64,000 nt of DNA, taken from Siphonodentalium dalli. Lineage: Eukaryota; Mollusca; Scaphopoda; Gadilida; Siphonodentaliidae. Position 1 is the first letter of the stretch; each line of letters opens with the position of its first letter. This document shows, piece by piece, positions 33,682 to 45,607 of the stretch. The notes under the pieces were generated by a model. It searched no databases, was not told the DNA's origin, and saw only the letters and a program-made list of their open reading frames with translations. The stretch spans positions 137,038,351 to 137,102,350 of the forward strand of contig CP136062.1 of NCBI GenBank assembly GCA_032622095.1, given 5' to 3'. Made by a program: the position numbers and the translations under genes.

Positions 33682-36600
33682 CATTCACTTGATTATTTAT
33701 CTCATGTGTTGCCTCACGTTTTCAGTTCTGTATTCTGACCACTCAGTTCAATTAACGAATTAATCAACAACGATAATTAATGGATTAAGAAACTATTAGA
33801 TGAATGTATAGACAGAAAATTACAAACCCAGTTACTCAGGAAATTGAATTGGTGTGGGGAAAAATTCCCAAATGTTGTACTTGAATTGTTATAGGTCCAT
33901 GGTGAGACCATTATTTCTCTTGATTTAAAAGGCAGAATTAACTTATTGATTATCTCATGTGTCTCCTCACGTTTTCACTTCTGTATTCTGAAAACTCAGT
34001 TTAATTAACGAATCACTGAACAACGATAATTAATGAATTAATGAATTAAGAAACTCTTAGATGAATTAATGTATAAACAGAAAAAAACAAATCCAGTTAC
34101 TCAGGAAATTGAATTGGTGTGGGGAAAAATTCCCAAATGTTGTACTTGAATTGTTATTGGTCCATGGTGAGACCATCATTTCTCTTGATTAAAAAGGCAG
34201 AATTAACTCATTGATTATCTCATGTGTCTCCTCACGTTTTGAGTTCTGTATTCTGACCACTCAGTTCAATTAACGAATTAATCAACAACGATAATTAATG
34301 TATTAAGAAACTCTTAGATGAGTGAATGTATAGACAGAAAAATACAAACCCAGTTACTTAGGAAATTGAATTGGTGTGGGGAAAAATTCCCAATTGTTGT
34401 ACTTGAATTGCCGATTCATATATACACCTCTGTGATAGCATAACTAATGATCAGGAAAGAGCCGGAGTCGGCCAACTGGTAATTCCCCCGTCGACATCCA
34501 CAGGTAGCCCGCGATATATGCAGGAAAAGACGCAGGATGCTGTGACATTTGTCAGGCACTTCGGTCGTCCGGACCTTTTCATCACATTTCACGTGCAGCC
34601 CTGCATGGCAGGAGTTGACAGTTGAATTGTTCGAGGGCCAGGTTTCTAAAGACAGGCATGATTTGAAAGTTAAGAGTGTTCCGTCTTAATTGTTGTTGGT
34701 CCATGGTGAGAACATCTCTCTTGCTTAAAGAGGCAGAATTATCTCCTCACGTTTTCAGTTCTGTATTCTGACCACTCAGTTCAATTAACGAATCAATGAA
34801 CAACTATAATTAATGTATTAAGAAACTCTTAGATTAAATAGGCAGAATTAACTCATTATCTCCTCACGTTTTCAGTTCTGTATTCTGACCACTCAGTTTA
34901 ATTAACGAATCAATGAACAACGATAATTAATGTATTAAGAAACTCTTAGATGAGTGAATGTATAGACAGAAAAATGCAAATCCAGCTGCACAGGAAATTG
35001 AATTGGTTTGTGAAAAATTCCCAAATGTTGTACTTGAATTGTTATTGGTCCATGGTGAGACTATCGTTTCTCTTGATTAAATAGGCACAATTAACTCATT
35101 ATCTCCTCACTTTTTCAGTTCTGTATTCTGACCACTCAGTTTATTTAACGAATCAATGAACAACGATAATTAATGTATTAAGAAACTCTTAGATGAGTGA
35201 ATGTATAGACAGAAAAATGCAAATCCAGTTACACAGGAAATTGAATTGGTGTGGGGAAAAATTCCCAAATGTTGTACTTGAATTGTTATTTGTCCATGAT
35301 GAGACTATCGTCTCTTGATTAAATAGGCAGAATTAACTCATTATCTCCTCACTTTTTTCAGTTCTGTATTCTGACCACTCCGTTTAATTAACGAATCAAT
35401 GAACAACGATAATTAATGTATTAAGAAACTCTTAGATGAGTGAATGTATAGACAGAAAAATGCAAATCCAGTTACACAGGAAATTGAATTGGTGTGGGGA
35501 AAAATTTCCAAATGTTGTACTTGAATTGTTATTGGTCCGTGGTGAGACTATCATTTCTCTTGATTAAAAAGGCAGAATTAACTCATTGATTATCTCATGT
35601 GTCTCCTAACGTTTTCAGTTCTGTATTCTGACCATTCAGTTCAATTAACGAATCAATCAACAACTATAATTAATGTATTAAGAAACTCTTTGATGAGTGA
35701 ATGTATAGACAGAAAAATGCAAATCCAGTTACTCAGGAAATTGAATTGGTGTGGGGAAAAATTCCCAAATGTTGTACATGAATTGTTATTGGTCCATGCA
35801 TGATGAGACTATCGTTTCTCTTGATTAAATAGGCAGAATTAACTCATTATCTCCTCACGTTTTCAGTTCTGTATTCTGACCACTCAGTTTAATTAAGGAA
35901 TCAATGAACAACGATAATTAATGTATTAAGAAACTCTTAGATGAGTGAATGTATAGACAGGAAAATGCAAATCCAGTTACACAGGAAATTGAATTGGTGT
36001 GGGGAAAATTTTCCAAATGTTGTACTTGAATTATTATTGGTCCGTGGTGAGACTATCATTTCTCTTGATTAAAAATGCAGAATTAACTCATTGATTATCT
36101 CATGCGTCTCCTCACGTTTTCAGTTCTGTATTCTGACCATTCAGTTCAATTAACGAATCAATCAACAACTATAATTAATGTATTAAGAAACTCTTAGATG
36201 AGTGAATGTATAGACATAAAAATGCAAATCCAGTTACACAGGAAATTTAATTGATGTGGGGAAAAATTCCCAAATGTTGTACTTGAATTGTTATTGGTCC
36301 ATGATGAGACTATCGTTTCTCTTGATTAAATAGGCAGAATTAACTCATTATCTCCTCACTTTTTCAGTTCTGTATTCTGACCACTCAGTTTAATTAACGA
36401 ATCAATGAACAACGATAATTAATGTATTAAGAAACTCTTAGATGAGTGAATGTATAGACAGAAAAATGCAAATCCAGTTACACAGGAAATTGAATTGGTG
36501 TGGGGAAAAATTTCCAAATGTTGTACTTGAATTGTTATTGGTCCGTGGTGAGACTATCATTTCTCTTGATTAAAAAGGCAGAATTAACTCATTGATTATC

Positions 36601-37852
36601 TCATGTGTCTCCTAACGTTTTCAGTTCTGTATTCTGACCATTCAGTTCAATTAACGAATCAATCAACAACTATAATTAATGTATTAAGAAACTCTTTGAT
36701 GAGAGAATGTATAGACAGAAAAATGCAAATCCAGTTACTCAGGAAATTGAATTGGTGTGGGGAAAAATTCCCAAATGTTGTACATGAATTGTTATTGGTC
36801 CATGCATGATGAGACTATCGTTTCTCTTGATTAAATAGGCAGAATTAACTCATTATCTCCTCACGTTTTCAGTTCTGTATTCTGACCACTCAGTTTAATT
36901 AAGGAATCAATGAACAACGATAATTAATGTATTAAGAAACTCTTAGATGAGTGAATGTATAGACAGGAAAATGCAAATCCAGTTACACAGGAAATTGAAT
37001 TGGTGTGGGGAAAATTTTCCAAATGTTGTACTTGAATTATTATTGGTCCGTGGTGAGACTATCATTTCTCTTGATTAAAAATGCAGAATTAACTCATTGA
37101 TTATCTCATGCGTCTCCTCACGTTTTCAGTTCTGTATTCTGACCATTCAGTTCAATTAACGAATCAATCAACAACTATAATTAATGTATTAAGAAACTCT
37201 TAGATGAGTGAATGTATAGACATAAAAATGCAAATCCAGTTACACAGGAAATTTAATTGATGTGGGGAAAAATTCCCAAATGTTGTACTTGAATTGTTAT
37301 TGGTCCATGATGAGACTATCGTTGATCTTGATTAAATGGGCAGAATTAACTCATTATCTCCTCACTTTTTCAGTTCTGTATTCTGACCACTCAGTTTAAT
37401 TAACGAATCAATGAACAACGATAATTAATGTATTAAGAAACTCTTAGATGAGTGAATGTATAGACAGAAAAATGCAAATCCAGTTACACAGGAAATTGAA
37501 TTGGTGTGGGGAAAAATCCCCAAATGTTGTACTTGAAATGTTATTGGTCCATGATGAGACTATCGTTTCTCTTGATAAAAAGGCAGAATTAACTCATTGA
37601 TAATCTCATGTGTCTCCTAACGTTTTCAGTTCTGTATTCTGACCATTCAGTTCAATTAACGAATCAATCAACAACTATTATTAATGTATTAAGAAACTCT
37701 TAGATGAGTGAATGTATAGACAGAAAAATGCAAATCCAGTTACTCAGGAAATTGAAATGGTGTGGGGAAAAATTCCCAAATGTTGTACTTGAATTGTTGT
37801 TGGTCCATGGTGAGACCATTATTTCTCTTGATTAAAAGGGCAGAATTAACTC
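33682..37852 (+). repeat. Satellite array inside Helitron copy B (245-260-bp monomer)
   Basis: Collinear with the copy A array, including the 1006-bp four-monomer repeat (35597-35803 and 36603-36809 are the paired positions). Monomer order is unchanged between A and B, so no monomer was gained or lost since the copies separated. Confidence 0.85.
34412..34689 (+). pseudogene. Rep gene fragment 2 embedded in the copy B satellite
   Basis: Counterpart of 22260-22537, with one base difference noted (CGAGGGCCAGG against CGAGGGGCAGG). Confidence 0.75.
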
Positions 37853-38213
37853 ATTGAAAAACAAAAAGTCATGTTTCTGACAAAGCCATGAGACGAACCA
37901 CGCCAATTTTATCGGGTCGCCGAGCCCGTGCGACGCCAGCTTCGCGCATGCGCAGACCAGATCTCGGAAACGGGTGGAGCTATCGACTTGAAATTTGGTT
38001 TTTGAATAGCCCGGACAACGTCGGGCTCAACAATTTTTCATCGGGTCAGTTCTTTCCGCCCGATGTACCTTAAATCTTTTAGGGACGGGTACCATAATTA
38101 ACTCGTTGAAAAACCAAATGTTATTTTGTCATGCCTGTACGGGGTTACCTTGAAAAACACAAATAAATAGATCGACCAAAGCTTAATGGATCGACCAAAG
38201 CCATGGGACCAAT
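37852..38213 (+). other. Copy B 3' subterminal region
   Basis: Collinear with 25700-26061: the GC-rich module and the repeated ATCGACCAAAGC. No gene. Confidence 0.6.
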
Positions 38214-38240
38214 CCCGCCAGTGGCGGGCTAATCTGCTAG
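38214..38240 (+). other. Helitron 3' end of copy B: hairpin and CTAG
   Basis: Hairpin CCCGCCAGTGGCGGG (38214-38228), then CTAATCTG and the terminal CTAG (38237-38240). Host sequence TAATATATAATTG follows. Confidence 0.88.
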
Positions 38241-38660
38241 TAATATATAATTGCACGGTCGATCGTCCAGAATTGTGGCAATCCCTCATTCACTCACATA
38301 TCATGCACGCGGTACGTTTTATTGATATGATCTCAATGCATGTTTATCTACTTATATTAATTTCATGCAGTTCCCAATTGCGTTTTTTATATTTTGCGAC
38401 GTTTAGTTTTACGCATAATCATGCAGGCCGATTAAGCTGTGTCACCATTCGACCGTACATGTGAACACGACATAGCAATTACATACAACTGATTACAAGG
38501 TTTGACTCACTTACATTTGCTGAGAAATTACACGGGCGATTTGATGATAGAAATTGGTTATTCATTAAGTTATGAAGTGGACTTGTGTGTTAGCATGCAA
38601 AATATAACACTGCGTGTTGAGCTAAGATCAACAGCGACAAGACACTCGGGTAGATACATC
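38241..38660. mobile_element. MITE-like element, U3 right fragment
   Basis: Interior of the MITE-like element resuming after the Helitrons. It is cut at TACATC (38655-38660), where the deletion removes the right inverted arm and the following sequence up to just before the TATA box. Confidence 0.6.
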
Positions 38661-38691
38661 GTTACATCATGATTGCGTGTCTGGCGGATGG

Positions 38692-38698
38692 TATAAAT
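38692..38698 (+). promoter_or_regulatory. TATA box of the U3 MATQK copy
   Basis: TATAAAT, conserved, but the upstream flank is replaced by the deletion that ends about 32 bp before it. Confidence 0.4.
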
Positions 38699-38722
38699 AG
38701 TAACATTTACCCACCTTGGAGA

Positions 38723-40298
38723 AAAGACGTGTACCTGCATGCAAATAAAACTATTGACTTCAAAACTGCACCAAACAAAGTCCGTGAGTGAAAGGCGCCA
38801 TGACACGCTTACTGTAACAACAACACAATACCGCGTGACAAGCAGTATCTTCTTATTATCTGCTGGTCGCTTCTGACTGTTTTTATTTCATTGACACCTT
38901 CGGAAAGATACTTCGGATTTGTGCGTCCACATGATCTAGATTCGCATATATATACGACGGAGATAGAATATATGTACATAATCCAAACAAAACCAAAGTA
39001 CCAAGAAAAACCCACCTCATAATTACACTAGACAATGTTTTGGCAAAAGAAACAGATATGTTAACATGTAGTGTATAATTTATTTATAGATAATTCAAAC
39101 GAAAGCAAAGACAGGTCCACGTGGCAGTGTAAAAGATTCATATTCCACAAACTAGTTAAAAAAATTATGGCATATAAAAAGTTTAGCCCACCAAGCGAAT
39201 AATATGAAAAAGCACACACAGATAACGTCATTTTATTATCACATCATTCTGGGGGGGGGGGGGGGGGGTCACGTGTATATATTCTATAAAGAATTATATA
39301 CGTGACGATTATTCTATCGTGGTGTAAATTGGAATAGTCTCATAATTGTAAATGTTCTTGTAACTTGTTGACTAGGTGAGAACATTAGCTGATAGGTCGG
39401 ACGTTAGAATAATTTACTAATTGAATCAATCACAAGATCCCTTTTCGGTATACCGTTATGAGGTGATACCTTTCTCGGGAAAAGATGGGAGATGTCAAAT
39501 ATACAGTACAATCCAAATAATTAAGTGTTAATATAATAATAAATGTCGCGAACGAAAGGTGTGCAAACAGATTAGTATCCCTTCATATATAAAACCAAGA
39601 GTATGTTCAATGATTATTTCTTCTCAACAGTCGTCCGCAACATTTCGTCTACCAACCTATACATGTAATTGGATATTCGTGATTCTTAAAATTATTTACG
39701 GTAAGTTTAATGAAGATAGTCCTCCCGACAGACTCCAATGCAGACTAACACTTCGCATGTCTGGCCACCCCATAACTTAATACGTATAAGGAAATCTTAA
39801 TGTTGTTATTCAGTACTTTTGTGGGTTACAATTCATTTTGAGTTAGTCCGACCAATTTTTCAAAATGAATATGGACGTCACTAGAATTGGTAGTCTTTCT
39901 ATCAGTTGTTGTTTTGCCATATCCATAGTTACGAGTGAGGTCAAGCATGAGCACGCGAGCTCTGCATGTAATACTCGAACCTATATCACTGACTGACCTG
40001 ATAGCAACATAATTAGTTACAAAATAATCTCGGCAAACAAAAATATACCACCTTACAGTGAGTAGCAATATGTTTGAACGGCACTATATTCTATACCACC
40101 TTACTATGAATACATTTTTTTTACTACCATAAGCTATTCGTAATTATGATCAGTAGTGATTCATTATGCGGAAGGTGCTAAGTTGCTCATTTCGTAGGAC
40201 ATTGCTTGAATATATGAAAAACCCAAAACACAATATAGCACATTGTCATCTTCTTTTTATGCATTTTAAATAACAGACGTCTTTTATTTACCTTTCAG
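38723..40298 (+). other. U3 MATQK copy: leader region with lost donor
   Basis: Exon 1 equivalent is about 38723-39055, but the donor reads AACAG|ATATGT, so the obligatory GT is lost. Exon 2 (39631-39700, 70 bp) keeps its acceptor and its donor GTAAGT. An 18-base G run lies at 39251-39268. Intron 2 lacks about 50 bp of the region duplicated in U1/U2. Confidence 0.55.
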
Positions 40299-40851
40299 AT
40301 GGCCACACAGAAGGTCGCCGACACTTGCCTGTCAACGGACATGGGTAGCATCCTAGCATGGACAATAAACGACGACAAAGCGGTTGATCTTCAGCAGAAT
40401 TACATGAAAGCATTCACACCAAAGAACAAAAAGTCAATCAATGTGTTCAACAAAATATGGACGATCGAGAAGAAAATAAAGCGAAAGTTCAATAAAGCGG
40501 TCAGGAGGACACCACGCCCACTTGATTTAGATTCCATTGATTGCGACAGTTGTGTTCCTTCCGAGAATACATACACATATCATGATCGTTTGGAGACTGT
40601 CACATCATCAAAATGTGCACCACTGTACATAGAAAGAAGGGCACCATCTACTGAAACCCTGACATCTATCTACCCCAAAGCAATGTAAGGGCAGACATGC
40701 AGAAACCAGAGTATATATAGTCCATTGCGACGACAAAACAACGCATAGCCGAAATGTCGACACACAGGCGGCAAAGAGAAAGATGAAAAACTTCACTAAA
40801 ATTTTCCACACAGACGAGGAACCGAACGTACAAGTTCTTGCCAATTTATGA
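40299..40851 (+). pseudogene. MATQK family copy U3, frameshifted
   Basis: The ATG and acceptor are kept and residues 1-120 read like the family, but a 4-bp duplication in ACATCTATCTACC near 40669 shifts the frame, and it stops at 40688 after 129 codons. Similarity to the family C-terminus continues in another frame to the usual stop at 40851. There are also a 1-codon deletion near residue 77 and unusual replacements (T9C in VADTYL/VADTCL, R to W at 53). With the lost exon 1 donor, this copy is probably not functional. Confidence 0.75.
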
Positions 40852-41029
40852 AGCGCCTTATATGGTCTTGCAAGTTTTCATTTTGAGTGCTATATATATT
40901 TATAGAATGGTTGATCTAATTCAACCCTATTGGTTGCCGAATGTTTCTGTTTTACATGTGCTATATTGTTGTAATGTTGTTATCATACGTCTGTTAACAA
41001 TAATTGTAAATATATGTTATCCGTCAAAT

Positions 41030-41035
41030 ATTAAA
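41030..41035 (+). terminator. ATTAAA poly(A) signal, U3
   Basis: Conserved hexamer in the same context as the other units. Confidence 0.5.
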
Positions 41036-41051
41036 GTGCTATGAAATATCC

Positions 41052-41349
41052 CAAACTTTGAACCTTTTCACCTACCCGACATGGGCCCTTGCTTATGTTC
41101 TTCAAGGAGAACTATATATATATTGACTCGTGACCATAAAACCGCGTCTTTTCAGGAACAACAGTCGTGAACAACCTGAAACATGTGTTGGTTGATTGGT
41201 GTCATGTGCCTTGTTCGCGACCAACTTTGGTTTATATTGATATTGTAGCAGATCATGTTCAGTTTAAAGCCACTTGGCGGCTTGCGCTCCAAAGTAACCT
41301 AATAATATTCTCTTTTGAATTTTTCCTGGTTTCGAAAAAGGTCGATAAA
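41052..41349. other. U3 intergenic tail
   Basis: Resembles the U4 tail more than that of U1/U2 (ACCAACTTTGGTT, CTTGGCGGCTT), with a small deletion near 41098. No gene recognised. Confidence 0.4.
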
Positions 41350-43387
41350 TACTTGAAGTTCCGTCTTGAACTACCTTTCTATAAGAGCATTGCATGAAGT
41401 CATAACAACCTTAAGTTGATGTTTGGCCCCAAACAAAAACAGCCATTTGCACCGCATGGAACAGAAACAGATCGTTCCGTGTTAGCATATTCCTGATATG
41501 GTCGAAATAAAGAGCGTTTATTTCACTTCTGTACAAACAAATTAACACGGCTGGAAAATGGCTGTGGCCATGGGAAGTAATTTTATTTTTTTGGAGTATA
41601 TGACGCCGGTATATCAATATTTCTTATTTTCAAATTATCGTATACATCCTTCCAAATTAAGTAGACAAAATTTGGAAGCTCAAATGAGCCATGTCTGTAT
41701 AACTTTCAAAATCATCTTTCTTGGAAATTTCAACCGACGCTATATAAGCAGGGAATCTCCGATGTTTGATCTCGATATTTTACCCCAAAATATCCGTGAT
41801 GTCATGTTTGGTATCGTTGGAAAGAGGAGATCTTCGTGTATAACATATCCAAAAATTCGCTTTGGGAAAAAAATGTTCTACAGTGCCCTGAATACGGACG
41901 GGGTGGTCTGACGTAAATTATGAAGGTAAGTATACGATATGTTGTTGCATAGGCATTACACAGTTATGCAAGTTTGTGAAATTGTGGCACGGGAGCGAAT
42001 ATAGTGACACGGACAGAAAATAAAACAATTAAATGGCTGTCAAAATGGCCGCAACTCCAAGGCATGGTACGGCGAAAGCAACATATTGGATAACTAAATA
42101 GGAGTGAAAATACGTATTATTAATGTACACGTATGTTGTTTATTATCTTTAACGGTACACATATCATTAAACCAGATCCATCTGAAGGATTGTTTTGTCA
42201 CTGCAACGCAAGTCAAACCGAATGGTTCCCGTTTTTAAAGTTCGGGTTTTCTGCTTATCCAACATCCAACTATCCGGCCAAAATAAATTAAGTTTGGTCA
42301 TGAAACACATAAAGTAATGTTTCGCCACGCAGTGCATGGTAGTTTCATTTGGCATTGTGATTAATTATTGAATGTAAAACATAAACTGAAGTGTACACCC
42401 ATGTGGTATAAAGACTAGTTACATTTATGGAATTTGCTACACTCTCCGTGATAATATACATTACATATGTCCCAATGCTTATCATACTGCAAAGAAACAC
42501 AAAATTGTCTGGTCAGAATGGCGCCACATCTGACAAGACAATTTGGTTCAAATTACTTCAGTCCCCACTTTACAACTGGGATATACTACCACGAAATGCA
42601 CAATATTAGTTTTCAGTATCGTTTTGTTTGAAAATATCTTATCAATGCCACTCACGTAATTATGGTAAATAACAGGGGATTATCGTTTAAAGCTGTTATT
42701 TCAGCCTTGAAAATTCGTTAAATGTTGTTATTTGTGGTTTTGTGTACAACTATATGTAACATTAGGAATAATGGGTAAACGCGGTGATGCCATTGCATAA
42801 ATCGTAGTACTTTTCGCGTATATGTGGCTTTGGTGAATATAACCAAATATAATTTCTAGCTATAAACAGTCTCAGCCACAGAGTATGTAAACCTTATTGG
42901 TCAAGATTAGAATTTATTGAAGATGGGCTTGGTACTCTTTTGTGTTTTGATAAATTGTGTTCATAATATAACACCAAGCATTCTTGTTACAAAAGCGACT
43001 GGACATATTCGTGTTTTGTCACCTGATTCGAGGCAACTATGATTACTATTTTGAGGCATAGACAATAGTATCTTCACATTTTACCCTGTATATATGGATA
43101 TTGTTCTATAGCAGTGCATTTTGAAAGGTTTGATGATGTAGATATCAAAATAAATGATGATCGGTCACATTCACGAGACTGCTCTGACAACATATATTTA
43201 TGCTTCTAGAAAAGATCACAGAATCAATATATCCATATAAAATCGCATTTAACTCTATAACTAAACATAAAATCACACGATTCAACATCGAAAGTACATA
43301 ACTGCCTTATTTTTCCGTTTCTGGGCGCCCAACAGTCCAGATTTAAACGTTGCATGAGATACTGCTTTCGATTGCTCTCTCGTGAGA
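41350..43387. other. U4 spacer, candidate upstream promoter and splice donor
   Basis: TATATAAG at 41741-41748 and donor GT at 41926. A 117-codon + frame (41558-41911) is open here and in U5 but interrupted in U1-U3, and it straddles the TATA box; I do not call it a gene. A 4-bp insertion (TGGA, near 43000) relative to U1 is shared with U5. Confidence 0.4.
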
Positions 43388-44079
43388 TTGGCTACGGACA
43401 CACGTACCACATTAGCGATGGCATAGTTGGTGTGACAATTTATTATGGTGGCGTTTGGTGACAGTTGGTCGTCATAATTAATAAGCCATAGCAAGCCATG
43501 TTGTCCGCTGAGTTTCCGCACAATGAGTCGACTGGACCAATTAACCCATTGCCTTTCACCAAGGTTGATCTCAATGCATGTTTATCAACTTATATTAATT
43601 TCATGCAGTTCCCCAATTGCGTTTTTTATATTTTGCGACGTTTAGTTTTACGCATAATCATGCGGCCGATGAAGCTGTGTCATCATTCGACCGTACATGT
43701 GAACGCAACATAGGAATTACATACAACTGATTGCAAGGTTTGACTCACTTACATTTGCTGAGAAATTACACGGACGATTTGATGATAGAAATTGGTTATT
43801 CATTAAGTTATGAAGTGGACTTGTGTGTTAGCATGCAAAATATAACATTGCGTGTTGAGCTAAGATCAACAGCGACAAGACACTCGGGTAGATACATCCT
43901 TGAGATATCGACCGCGACGCTGGTAGAGTTTGGTAGACTCATTGTGCGGATATGCAGCGGGCGACATGGTTAGCTATGGCATATTAATTATGACGACAAA
44001 TTGTCACCAAACTCCACCATAATAAATTGTCACAGTTACTATGTCATCGCTACTGTGGTACGTGTGTCCGTAGCCATTG
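43388..44079. mobile_element. MITE-like inverted-repeat element, U4 copy (692 bp)
   Basis: Both arms are present, with the best preserved termini: GAG-ATT-GGCTACGG on the left and CCGTAGCC-ATT-GGTTAAGG on the right. The 3-bp direct repeat ATT flanks an inverted GGCTACGG. About 130 bp of interior is missing relative to U1. Confidence 0.65.
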
Positions 44080-44524
44080 GTTAAGGCCCTTACAGACGGC
44101 GAAGCGAGCTATACGAGGGACGCCAGCGATGCGATTGCTTATATTTATAATTACACTCAGATCTAATGTGTAAGTATAACAACATATATTTGTTTGAAAA
44201 ATCCAAACGCAAAACCAGAACACACGTCATTTTAATTGCAACGGACTAAAGATATATTTGTATTTAAAAAAAAATATAACCAAACCCAGTTACGACAAAA
44301 ATTAAATGGATAGGAAACCCTCCATGTGTATTGATCAAATGAGTCCCTGACTCAGATCTAAAATGAACCAATAATCGACTCACCCATTTAATTTAGTCAT
44401 ACCAGATATATTAGACACATTTCTAAAATATCTGGTCACACTTTGGAATCTAAACTGGAACCGCAATGGTCTTTGTAAAATACTGCTTATACCGTTACAT
44501 CATGATTGCGTGTCTGGCGGGTGG

Positions 44525-44531
44525 TATAAAT
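44525..44531 (+). promoter_or_regulatory. TATA box of the U4 MATQK gene
   Basis: TATAAAT. The 990-bp insertion begins 85 bp downstream, inside predicted exon 1. Confidence 0.45.
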
Positions 44532-44615
44532 TGTAACTTTTAGCCAGCTTGGAGAAAAGACGTGTACCTGCATGCAAATAAAACTATTGTCTTCAAAACT
44601 GCACCAAACAAAGTC

Positions 44616-45607
44616 AAGAGATTCCAGATTTTAATTTCTCAAGTTATCTCCTAATCATAAGACATAAGAGAACAAAACAAAAAGCGAGAAATAAAATAAA
44701 ATTACGGGGCAAAAAGGTTGTGCGTTGCCAGGTCGGTGGTTGATGCACCAGCAGGTCGTGAGTCATTATCCCGGGTACGATAGGCTACGCCCAACACGTC
44801 GCAGGAAAGTACGCACCAAGAGCACCAAGTAACAACCATGGCAACTACCCTCTTCCGCCCAGATTTCGAGTCCCTATACGTATAGACATCACGCCTTAAA
44901 GATACGGGCGCCGTTGGCGGTGGGTATGCTGTTAAAATATTCACCTCCGTTAAAAACCGCCATAAACAGAAATAATAGTAAAATATAGACAGACTGTGTT
45001 CTTATACCAATCAGAAATATGGCATAAACAGTATGTTATTGTCAAATGTTTTTCCTTTGTTATGTATACAGAACCTGGCTTTTGTTTAGATCCGGATATG
45101 GTAAACATAAAGGGCGTTATTTGTTACTGTTTTCCTTAAATGGAAATAATAAAGAGCGTTTATATCATTTGTGTGTGATTAACCAATATAATTGCGCTGT
45201 GTTACGTAAACAAAAGCAAAATTTATGTAACACGAACATGCTCTTGTTTGCGTATACCATCGTACGTCTTGACGACAATATACTATTTACGCGCTGATTA
45301 TGTTTGGCATATCAACAAAACTATATATATATATTAATATTCCTTCTGTTGATTTGAACAAATATGAATATTTCTGCAACGAACGCCGCCCGTGCCTTTA
45401 ATTACTTCCGGTAGTCTCGCAGAATAAAAGTTCAAGGTGGTCACAATCGTTCTAGTACTTTCCCAATACATCTAGATATATTTCTCAAAACTGATTCCTC
45501 TCCAGCGCTAAAAAGCTCATATAGCTTATAATGAGAGGGATTGGTATAATACTATTCTTCAATTAATTCCGTTCTATTACCATGTACAGCCTGACAGCTA
45601 AGGATAT
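44616..45607. mobile_element. Insertion of unknown class in the U4 leader (992 bp)
   Basis: Absent from U1, U2, U3 and U6 and flanked by AGTC direct repeats (44612-44615, 45608-45611). It begins AAGAGATTCCAG and ends CTAAGGATAT, with no terminal inverted repeats and no protein domain I recognise. A short piece (AATAAAGAGCGTTTAT near 45150) resembles the unit's own spacer near 160-175. Frames 44702-44944 (minus) and 45046-45297 (plus) are unsupported; the latter is broken in U5. Confidence 0.6.

Larger units (their letters stand above)
14369..38240 (+). mobile_element. Helitron complex (A, non-autonomous, B) at one A^T site
   Basis: Left host flank CTCTACGATA and right flank TAATATATAATTG join to give exactly the uninterrupted sequence of U1 and U2, so the insertion lies between A and T with no target duplication. 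The outer 5' end is TC and the outer 3' end is CTAG preceded by a GC-rich hairpin. These are Helitron hallmarks. Inside are two autonomous copies about 12.15 kb apart and one short copy between them, all in + orientation. Confidence 0.9.
26903..38240 (+). mobile_element. Autonomous Helitron copy B
   Basis: Starts TACTATATATTTTGAG directly after the CTAG of the short Helitron. It lacks the first 15 bases present in copy A (TCTATCTATACTATT) but is otherwise collinear with it at offset 12150-12152. It ends CTAG at 38237-38240, and host DNA resumes at 38241. It holds the only uninterrupted Rep-helicase in the window. Confidence 0.88.
12105..41349 (+). repeat. Tandem array unit U3, interrupted by Helitrons
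   Basis: The left part is 12105-14368 and the right part 38241-41349; 23.9 kb of Helitron sequence lies between them. Removing the insertion leaves about 5.4 kb. A further internal deletion of roughly 600 bp joins MITE interior to promoter-proximal sequence at the hexamer TACATC (38655-38660). The 3' part, downstream of the coding exon, is closer to U4 than to U1/U2, so the unit is mosaic. Confidence 0.85.

Noticed and set aside
41558-41911. 117-codon plus-strand frame in U4 and U5
   Set aside because: Overlaps the TATATAAG box, is interrupted in U1-U3, and ends before the donor with a stop.
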